The position numbers and the translations under genes are program-made. A DNA stretch of 17,079 bases from an uncultured Bacteroidota bacterium. Its GTDB lineage: Bacteria; Bacteroidota; Bacteroidia; Chitinophagales; Chitinophagaceae. Under the pieces are notes generated by a model. That model was not told where the DNA came from and did no database searches. It was given only the letters and a program-made list of their open reading frames with translations. Below are positions 7,074 through 12,457 of the stretch, piece by piece (position 1 is the stretch's first letter; each line of letters begins with the position of its first letter). Location of the stretch: contig CAMPKR010000011.1 in NCBI GenBank assembly GCA_946887345.1, positions 1-17,079 of the forward strand. Reading direction: 5' to 3'.

Positions 7074-7466
7074 TTACCGAAGGGATTCAAATAAGCGATT
7101 GAGCTTTTCTTTATTCACTATTTTCTGCCACTGGGTTCCGTCTGCTATTATGCGCTCATTTACCCTGGCAACGTAGTCTGTCACTACTTCATTTCCATTT
7201 ACGGCTGTTAGTGTCGCAGTAAAGACTACTTCCTGTCCTGGCAGGGCAGGGGAGATATGCTTTACAGAAATGCCACTTCCGATGCCTTCTTCGCCTTCTT
7301 CTTTCATTTCCAGCACAAAAAGCCGCCCGCTCCATTCCGCATCCCTGGTGAGGGCAAATGTAGAATATACCGCGTGGACTTCTCCGCTCTCGAACTTAGC
7401 GCTGTCCTCCGCAGCCACCACGTGGCTGTAAGTCTTGATATCTCCTATGTTAAAGGGGTTTTTCAT
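7074..7466 (-). CDS. FlK-like hotdog-fold thioesterase
   Basis: A 130-residue single-domain protein that I align by eye to the fluoroacetyl-CoA thioesterase (FlK) family. The family's Thr-Glu-His catalytic set is kept: T36 and E44 (eight apart, E44 in 'AEW') and H70 in 'SVKHISPALPG'. The following 'GQEVVFTATLTAVNGNEV' is the long central strand region, and 'INKEKLNRL'-like 'VNKEKLNRLF' ends the chain as 'EKFN' does in FlK. Proteins of this group hydrolyse small acyl-CoA thioesters. Specificity for fluoroacetyl-CoA is not implied, since FlK's special Phe gate cannot be assigned here. Monocistronic. No terminator separates it from the convergent SGNH hydrolase gene. Confidence 0.72.
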   Translation of the reverse strand: MKNPFNIGDIKTYSHVVAAEDSAKFESGEVHAVYSTFALTRDAEWSGRLFVLEMKEEGEEGIGSGISVKHISPALPGQEVVFTATLTAVNGNEVVTDYVARVNERIIADGTQWQKIVNKEKLNRLFESLR

Positions 7467-7542
7467 GATCTGACCACAAAATAATATAAAAGCTGGGCAT
7501 CATCTTATAAGCCATTTTTTATTTTATTAACATTTAGCACCT

Positions 7543-7550
7543 TATCTTTG
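7543..7550 (+). promoter_or_regulatory. -7 box of the metal-uptake operon, ten bases from the ATG
   Basis: TATCTTTG is a perfect TAnnTTTG box. The region 20 bases upstream is T-rich without a clear TTG. The box ends 10 bases before the ATG at 7561, so transcription starting near 7557 leaves a leader of only about four bases. The mRNA would be nearly leaderless. Confidence 0.65.
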
Positions 7551-7560
7551 TTGTAGTTTA

Positions 7561-7974
7561 ATGAAGAGGTTCCTCGTCATACCGCTCATGCTCATATACC
7601 TGCTCTCGGCATCAGGTATAGTATGCTACCTGCACTATTGCGGTAGCGAGTTGGTATCGGTTAATATGTACACCGAAACAGAAGGTTGTGATGATGGTGG
7701 CTGCGGTGACGAGTCAGAAGAGCCGGACGATTGCTGTAAGGACGAAGTGATCACCGCAAAGGTGATGCAGGACCAGAACAGTAACCAGGCCTTCAAGCTG
7801 AAATTTAATACGATCTTTGTTGATATAGTTCCCGTTCAACTCGCGTCATTCGATGACTGTGCGGCGTGCTCAGTTCATTACACCTCCAAAGTAAATAATG
7901 CCAATGCTCCGCCGGGGCCGTGGCAATCGATACCTCTCTACAAGCTGCACTCCCGTTTCACATATTATGGTTAG
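7561..7974 (+). CDS. HYC_CC_PP family Cys-rich envelope protein
   Basis: A 137-residue protein of the family named for its three motifs, all present: H25-Y26-C27 in 'LHYCG', C58-C59 in 'DDCCKDE', and P117-P118 in 'NAPPGPW'. A hydrophobic N-terminal segment (about 4-23) is a signal peptide or anchor. Further Cys at 43, 48, 100 and 103 sit among acidic residues ('GCDDGGCGDESEEPDDCC'), a composition suited to soft-metal binding. The family has no proven function that I know of. It is first in an operon with a periplasmic HMA protein (57 bases downstream) and a TonB-dependent receptor, which points to metal capture or delivery at the envelope. The start is tight against the promoter; the next Met (codon 10) would cut the signal segment. 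Confidence 0.85.
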   Translation: MKRFLVIPLMLIYLLSASGIVCYLHYCGSELVSVNMYTETEGCDDGGCGDESEEPDDCCKDEVITAKVMQDQNSNQAFKLKFNTIFVDIVPVQLASFDDCAACSVHYTSKVNNANAPPGPWQSIPLYKLHSRFTYYG

Positions 7975-8031
7975 CATCTGGCACCGCTATGCGGCAAGCA
8001 GATCTTTTTTTACAACCATAATATTTAATAC

Positions 8032-8388
8032 ATGAAACAACTAATAGTTTTTCTTTCGATCATATTTTTTTCGGTAACCGCTTTCGCGCAAAAGAAAGGT
8101 GTCGTTACTGAACATTACAACGTGCTGGGCAACTGTGGTACTTGTAAGAAGCGCATTGAGAATGCCGCTTTCATTAAGGGCGTGAAGCGTGTGGAATGGA
8201 ACAAGACGACCAAGGATCTGACACTTACCTACGATAACACCAAAGTGGGTGCAGAGGATGTGATGAAGAGCATCGCAAAAGTTGGCCACGAGTCCGAGCT
8301 TGTTAAGGTGTCAGAGAACGATCCCGCCTACAAAAAATTACCTTCCTGCTGCGCCTATAAAAGTAACACGTGCGAGGACGACGAATAA
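8032..8388 (+). CDS. Periplasmic heavy-metal-associated (HMA) domain protein
   Basis: A 118-residue secreted protein. Signal peptide 1-19 ends 'VTAFA' before Q20. The mature part is one ferredoxin-like HMA domain. Its metal loop reads 'GNCGTCKKRIE' with C35-x-x-C38; the usual preceding Met is replaced by Asn-type residues. The domain continues through 'GVKRVEWNKTTKDLTLTYD' to 'IAKVGHESE'. A C-terminal tail adds C106-C107 in 'LPSCCAYK' and C114, a possible second site. HMA domains of this kind carry Cu(I) or a similar soft metal; the metal itself is not determined by sequence. It sits between the HYC_CC_PP gene and the TonB receptor gene, overlapping the latter by 19 bases, and is likely the periplasmic carrier of the three-gene set. 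Confidence 0.88.
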   Translation: MKQLIVFLSIIFFSVTAFAQKKGVVTEHYNVLGNCGTCKKRIENAAFIKGVKRVEWNKTTKDLTLTYDNTKVGAEDVMKSIAKVGHESELVKVSENDPAYKKLPSCCAYKSNTCEDDE

Positions 8389-10646
8389 CTTCGTTTTCCA
8401 GGCTTAAACATATCTTGACGCTGACCCTGTTACTGTTTTGCCAACAAGCCTTTGCGCAGGAGGCAGGCAGAATAGTGAAGGGCACAGTAAAAGAAAAGGA
8501 CAACAAAGGGAAACTACTGCCTTTAACAGGCTCTTTGGTAGCAGCGCCACAGAATGGCAGCTCTGCAAGTACCGACGCTAAAGGTGAATTCTCTTTATCC
8601 TTACCTGAAAGTGTAACTGTACTGGTAGTTTCTTATGTAGGCTACAACAGTGATACGCTGACCCTTAAGCCGGGCAGTAACGAGTTGGAGATCATCCTGG
8701 AAGCGCCCCGTAAACTGGATGAGGTGACCATTCTCCGCAAACGCAAAAGCACCGAGATCAGTCTCATCGATCCGATGAAAACTGAGCGTATCGGCGCCAA
8801 GGAACTGATGAAGGCGGCCTGCTGCAATCTAAGCGAGAGCTTTGAGACCACCCCCTCGGTAGACGTAGCTTTTACTGATGCTATATCGGGCTACAAACAA
8901 ATACAGATGCTTGGCCTTGCGGGTCCGTATACCCTGATAACGCGGGAGAATATTCCTGATGTCCGTGGCCTTGCTTCAGTAACCGGTCTCACTTTTACGC
9001 CCGGCAGCTGGATTGAGGGCATGCAGCTCAGCAAAGGAACAGGTAGTGTGGTGAACGGCTACGAAAGCGTTGCGGGCCAGATAAATATAGAGCTGAAAAA
9101 GCCTTTTGAAGAGGAAAGCGAGCGTTGGCTCTTTAATCTCTACCAGAATACCCAGGGCCGCTCAGAGGGTAACATTGTTCTTGGTCACAAACTGAATGAA
9201 GAAGTGTCTACCAGCCTGATGCTTCATGGCCGCAGCCAGTGGATGAAAGTCGACCAGAACAAGGATGGCTTTCTGGACCAGCCAATGGGTCAGCAATTTG
9301 TCGGCCTTAACCGCTGGTACTACTTCTCTCCGAAAGGACTAGAGATACAGGGCGGTGTAAAAGGCACTTACGTTACCAACACTGGTGGCCAGTGGGATTA
9401 CGCCAATGGCGCGGAGCAGACTGCAGGGAATCCCTGGGGTTTTGAACTAAACACGCAACGCCTAGAAGGCTGGGCTAAGATCGGTAAGGTGTTTAAACGT
9501 CCCGGAACCAGTATGGGCTTGCAGCTTTCCGGCGTTTATCACGACCAGGATGCCATGTATGGCACGCGCTCGTATGATGCTCAGCAGAAAACACTCTATG
9601 CCAACCTCATCTACCAGGGTTATATCGGCAATACGAACCACATCATCAAAGGAGGCCTTAGCAGCCTCTATGATAACTACAATGAGCAGGTGCTGAATAA
9701 AACCTTTGTACGGACAGAAGTAGTACCTGGCGCTTTTGTGGAGTATGCTTACAATTATCTTACTAAGTTCAATGTGGTAGCAGGCCTGCGTGGGGACTAT
9801 CACAACCTGTACGGGGCTTTTGTGACCCCACGCCTGCATGTGCGTTACGCTCCTTATGAGAAGACTGCCATCCGGGCATCGATCGGCCGTGCACAGCGCA
9901 CTGCCAATATTGTGGCAGAGAACATGGGCTACCTGGCCAGCAACAGGCTCTTCGTCATCTTTGGTGATAACAGTACTAACAAGCCATACGGCCTGGATGC
10001 GGAAGTGGCATGGAATACAGGTGTTAACCTCACGCAGAAGTTCATGCTTGACTACCGTGATGGTGCTTTTAGTGTAGACTATTACTATACCAACTTCACC
10101 AACCAAGTGGTGATAGACGTTGAGGACCCGCATACCGTACGATTCTACAACCTGAATGGCCAGTCGTACGCTCACAGTCTTCAAGGCCAGTTCGATTATG
10201 AGTTGATCCATAATCTTGATCTCCGCCTGGCTTATCGCTGGTATGATGTAAAGACTACTTATACAGGTACGCTAAAGGACAAGCCGCTCATTGCTGCACA
10301 CAGGGCTTTCGCAAATGTGGGTTATGAGACGAGGAATAAGTGGAAGTTTGACTATACGCTGCACTGGACGGGTGCCAAGCGAGTGCCGACCCTTCATCAC
10401 AGCCATGCATCGGAAGTAGTGAATGGCTATTCTCCTTCATTCTTCCAGATGAATGCGCAGGTGAGCAAAGGTTTCGGTGACAATTTTGAAGTATATGCAG
10501 GTGGCGAAAACCTGACCAACTATATGCAGCATGATGCCATAATAGGCGCTTCTGACCCTTTTGCCCAGGGCTTTGACGCCGCGATGGCCTGGGGCCCGGT
10601 GATGGGCAGGAATATTTATGCCGGACTTCGGTATAAGATAAGGTGA
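8370..10646 (+). CDS. TonB-dependent receptor, probable metal (copper) transporter
   Basis: A 758-residue outer-membrane receptor. Signal peptide 1-30 is followed by a carboxypeptidase-D regulatory-like beta domain (about 34-112, 'GRIVKGTV' to 'ELEIILEA'), a TonB-box-like 'LDEVTIL' (116-122), the plug (about 125-245) and a barrel ending in the aromatic-rich 'NIYAGLRYKIR'. The plug carries C151-C152 in 'KAACCNLSESFE', a pair I recognise from Bacteroidota receptors encoded beside HMA proteins. An early loop, 'DQNKDGFLDQ' (294-303), resembles an EF-hand calcium loop. No ATG exists at the front; GTG at 8370 gives an Arg-rich signal peptide and overlaps the HMA gene by 19 bases, so the two are translationally coupled. 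Uptake of copper or a copper chelate is inference from the neighbours. Confidence 0.88.
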   Translation: MRGRRITSFSRLKHILTLTLLLFCQQAFAQEAGRIVKGTVKEKDNKGKLLPLTGSLVAAPQNGSSASTDAKGEFSLSLPESVTVLVVSYVGYNSDTLTLKPGSNELEIILEAPRKLDEVTILRKRKSTEISLIDPMKTERIGAKELMKAACCNLSESFETTPSVDVAFTDAISGYKQIQMLGLAGPYTLITRENIPDVRGLASVTGLTFTPGSWIEGMQLSKGTGSVVNGYESVAGQINIELKKPFEEESERWLFNLYQNTQGRSEGNIVLGHKLNEEVSTSLMLHGRSQWMKVDQNKDGFLDQPMGQQFVGLNRWYYFSPKGLEIQGGVKGTYVTNTGGQWDYANGAEQTAGNPWGFELNTQRLEGWAKIGKVFKRPGTSMGLQLSGVYHDQDAMYGTRSYDAQQKTLYANLIYQGYIGNTNHIIKGGLSSLYDNYNEQVLNKTFVRTEVVPGAFVEYAYNYLTKFNVVAGLRGDYHNLYGAFVTPRLHVRYAPYEKTAIRASIGRAQRTANIVAENMGYLASNRLFVIFGDNSTNKPYGLDAEVAWNTGVNLTQKFMLDYRDGAFSVDYYYTNFTNQVVIDVEDPHTVRFYNLNGQSYAHSLQGQFDYELIHNLDLRLAYRWYDVKTTYTGTLKDKPLIAAHRAFANVGYETRNKWKFDYTLHWTGAKRVPTLHHSHASEVVNGYSPSFFQMNAQVSKGFGDNFEVYAGGENLTNYMQHDAIIGASDPFAQGFDAAMAWGPVMGRNIYAGLRYKIR

Positions 10647-10662
10647 CCTGGTGCTCGATACT

Positions 10663-10709
10663 GGATGCTCGATCCTCGATATTTTGCAATATTGGATGAT
10701 CGAGTATCC
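10663..10709. repeat. Imperfect 21-bp inverted repeat (REP-like)
   Basis: Arms 10663-10683 and 10688-10709 pair over most of their length around a TTGC loop, with few mismatches and one bulge. Just to the left, TGCTCGAT occurs twice exactly 14 bases apart (10652-10659, 10666-10673). There is no T-run after the hairpin, so it is not a standard terminator, although it follows the receptor gene by 16 bases and could protect the mRNA 3' end. Confidence 0.7.
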
Positions 10710-10728
10710 GGAAACGAGTATCCGGAAA
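10701..10728. repeat. Perfect 14-bp tandem duplication
   Basis: CGAGTATCCGGAAA occurs at 10701-10714 and again at 10715-10728 with no spacer. The first copy overlaps the right arm of the adjacent inverted repeat, and the second ends 7 bases before the -7 box of the next gene. The duplication therefore covers the -33 region of that promoter. Confidence 0.9.
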
Positions 10729-10735
10729 CGCGTAT

Positions 10736-10743
10736 TATCTTTG
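10736..10743 (+). promoter_or_regulatory. -7 box abutting the MmcQ/YjbR gene
   Basis: TATCTTTG matches the Bacteroidota -7 box and ends only four bases before the ATG at 10748. A start 6-7 bases after the box would fall on or beside the start codon, so the transcript would be leaderless, or the true start is internal. No TTG is present at -33; the 14-bp duplication occupies that place. Confidence 0.5.
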
Positions 10744-10747
10744 CTCT

Positions 10748-11089
10748 ATGGACTTTGATAAGCTGCGCGATATATGCCTGTCCTTTCCGGGAGCAACAGA
10801 AGGCGTGAAGTGGGAGAACCACATATGCTTTATGGTGGCAGAAAAGATGTTCTGCATTACTACCATAGATGATGGAGCACAAGATGTATCCCTGAAAGTA
10901 AGCGATGATAACTTTGACAGCCTGACGGACCGTGATGGCATCATTCCTGCTCCCTATATGGCCCGCAATAAGTGGGTGCGCGTGGAGCGCTACAAATATC
11001 TGAAGGATAAAGAGTGGAAAGAACTACTGGCAGAGTCATACGAACTCATCAAGTCTAAGCTTCCTAAAAAAGTACAGCAAAGTCTATAG
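10748..11089 (+). CDS. MmcQ/YjbR family protein
   Basis: A 113-residue protein of the MmcQ/YjbR group (PF04237), which has a CyaY-like double-wing fold. Recognised features are 'LRDICLSFPGATEGVKW' (6-22), the strand 'HICFMVAEKMFCI' and 'SLKVSDDNFDSLTDRDGIIPAPYMARNKWVRV' (in parts, 48-79), plus the C-terminal 'LLAESYELIKSKLPKK'. Some members have been described as DNA-binding, but a general function is not established. Cytoplasmic. It precedes the DUF5655 gene by one base (TAG, then C, then ATG) and is surely co-transcribed with it. Length is typical. Confidence 0.88.
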   Translation: MDFDKLRDICLSFPGATEGVKWENHICFMVAEKMFCITTIDDGAQDVSLKVSDDNFDSLTDRDGIIPAPYMARNKWVRVERYKYLKDKEWKELLAESYELIKSKLPKKVQQSL

Positions 11090-11090
11090 C

Positions 11091-11510
11091 ATGTGGACCT
11101 GCCCCAAATGTAAACGAACTTTTACGCGTGATCACCAGGCTCATTCCTGTAACGACAAATCGATAGCCGATTTTTTAAAGGGTAAGTCGGAAAATGTGAT
11201 CGCGATGTATGACCACTTTGTGCGGGAACTAAGTGCCTTGGGTGATGTGCAGATAAGAGCTACCAAGACAGCCATTGCGTTGTCCGCTGATGTGCGCCTG
11301 GGGGATATACGACGCCTGGGCAAGGATTTCGTGGATATTTGCTTCTATTTCGACCGCGCTTACGAAGATAATCTCTGTTTTTATAAAATAGCTAATGTTC
11401 CCGGCTCTGACCAGCACAACCATTATTTCCGCATGTACAACATAGAGGATCTTAACGAGGAGGTGCTGATGTATATGAAGAAGGCCCTCAAGCGGGCAAA
11501 GCGCGATTAA
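11091..11510 (+). CDS. DUF5655 domain protein with N-terminal zinc-finger motif
   Basis: A 139-residue cytoplasmic protein. The N-terminus is a small zinc-binding motif: C4-x2-C7, then H18-x-C20 in 'WTCPKCKRTF...HQAHSC'. The DUF5655 domain follows from about 26 to 135 ('FLKGKSENVIAMYDHFVREL', 'ATKTAIALSADVRLGDIRRLGKDFVDICFYF'). I know no established activity for DUF5655. It is the second gene of a tight pair with MmcQ/YjbR. Both belong to small CyaY/YdhG-like or DUF1801-associated families often found together, so a shared nucleic-acid or stress-related role is possible but unproven. No terminator is evident before the next gene. Confidence 0.83.
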   Translation: MWTCPKCKRTFTRDHQAHSCNDKSIADFLKGKSENVIAMYDHFVRELSALGDVQIRATKTAIALSADVRLGDIRRLGKDFVDICFYFDRAYEDNLCFYKIANVPGSDQHNHYFRMYNIEDLNEEVLMYMKKALKRAKRD

Positions 11511-11533
11511 GTTTTATGGAATAACAACTGCCA

Positions 11534-11555
11534 GGCGTCTTTCCGAAAAGACGCC
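11534..11555 (+). promoter_or_regulatory. Hairpin directly before the DUF4846 start codon
   Basis: GGCGTCTTT (11534-11542) and AAAGACGCC (11547-11555) pair perfectly around a CCGA loop. The stem ends one base before the ATG at 11557, so the ribosome-binding region is inside the stem. No T-run follows on either strand, which argues against an intrinsic terminator. It may control translation of the lipoprotein gene. Confidence 0.6.
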
Positions 11556-11556
11556 C

Positions 11557-12408
11557 ATGAATGTTCGGCTCATCTTACTACTGGCAATTAGCCTCTATGC
11601 CTGCAAGCAAAGCACCACAGGTCAAACCCAGGCCCCAGATCGCCCAAGCCTGATCAACGAGTGGGGGAAGATTATTGAAACACGATTTGATCCCCCGCCA
11701 GGGTATCGTCGCGGGGCGTTACCGGATGGTAGCTTTGGCAAGTATTTACGCGGTCTGCCATTAAAACCTCACGGGTCGCCGGTACTTTACTATAACGGCG
11801 ATGAAAAGCCTAACAATAACATCTATTCAGGTGTGGTAGCCATGGACATCGGTAAGCATGATCTGCAGCAATGCGCCGATGCAATAATGCGGCTACGTGC
11901 GGAGTATCTTTATAGTAGCAAGCAAACGGATAAAATTCACTTCAATTTCACTTCCGGGTTTCGCGCTGATTTCACCAAATGGGCCGCAGGAAGCCGTATC
12001 TCCGTGAATGGCAATCGTGTTAGCTGGCAGGGTGGGAGAATGGCTGACCATTCGTATGCATCTTTCCGGAAGTACCTGGAAACTGTTTTCTCCTATGCAG
12101 GAACTTTGTCTTTGTCAAGAGAATTACAGAAAGTGGATTACAAGGATCTCACTATCGGTGATGTTTTTATACAAGGAGGCTCGCCGGGTCATGCCGTGAT
12201 AGTGGTGGATATTGCGCAGGATAATATGGGCAAGAAGATATACCTGCTGGCTCAGAGTTATATGCCCGCGCAGGAAATTCAGGTACTTCATAATCTTATG
12301 AATAAGAGCATCAGCCCCTGGTATGAACTGGATGAGACACAAACCATAATTTCCACTCCTCAATGGGATTTCACTTCATCTAACCTGAAACGCTTTCCTT
12401 TAGAATAA
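11557..12408 (+). CDS. DUF4846 family lipoprotein
   Basis: A 283-residue lipoprotein with a short signal peptide and lipobox 'LYAC' (lipid-bearing C16). The mature part matches DUF4846: 'FDPPPGYRRG' (near 43-52), 'GSFGKYLRGLPLKPHGSPVLYYNGDEKPN' (in parts, about 58-87), 'QCADAIMRLRAEYLY', 'FTSGFRADFTKWAAGSRI' and 'IGDVFIQGGSPGHAVIVVDIA' (about 194-215). The last segment, with its conserved Gly-His, resembles the His strand of NlpC/P60-like or CHAP-like hydrolases, but I cannot point to a catalytic Cys. Function unknown. The final 'NLKRFPL' is also conserved in the family. It lies 46 bases after the DUF5655 gene behind a strong hairpin, and ends at a bidirectional terminator. Confidence 0.85.
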   Translation: MNVRLILLLAISLYACKQSTTGQTQAPDRPSLINEWGKIIETRFDPPPGYRRGALPDGSFGKYLRGLPLKPHGSPVLYYNGDEKPNNNIYSGVVAMDIGKHDLQQCADAIMRLRAEYLYSSKQTDKIHFNFTSGFRADFTKWAAGSRISVNGNRVSWQGGRMADHSYASFRKYLETVFSYAGTLSLSRELQKVDYKDLTIGDVFIQGGSPGHAVIVVDIAQDNMGKKIYLLAQSYMPAQEIQVLHNLMNKSISPWYELDETQTIISTPQWDFTSSNLKRFPLE

Positions 12409-12410
12409 AA

Positions 12411-12442
12411 AAAGAGCCTCCTGACCAGGAGGCTCTCTATCT
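12411..12442. terminator. Bidirectional terminator between the DUF4846 and M13 peptidase genes
   Basis: GAGCCTCCT (12414-12422) pairs with AGGAGGCTC (12427-12435) around a GACC loop. The left flank is A7, giving the leftward peptidase transcript a strong U-tract. The right flank (TCTATCTTTT) gives the rightward transcript a weaker one. The stem starts a few bases after the DUF4846 stop. Confidence 0.9.
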
Positions 12443-12457
12443 TTTAAAAAATCAATC

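Noticed and set aside
7074..7466. Fluoroacetate resistance gene
   Set aside because: The catalytic set of FlK is conserved, but the residues giving fluoroacetyl specificity cannot be assigned, and no fluorometabolite genes are present.
7975..8031. Terminator between the HYC_CC_PP and HMA genes (CCGC-TAT-GCGG then T7)
   Set aside because: The stem is only four pairs and the T-run lies 11 bases away; the genes appear to be one operon.
9462..10211. A 249-codon open frame antisense to the TonB receptor
   Set aside because: It lies wholly inside the well-supported receptor gene, has no recognisable domain, and its Val/Ile/His-rich composition is that of a reverse-complement shadow.
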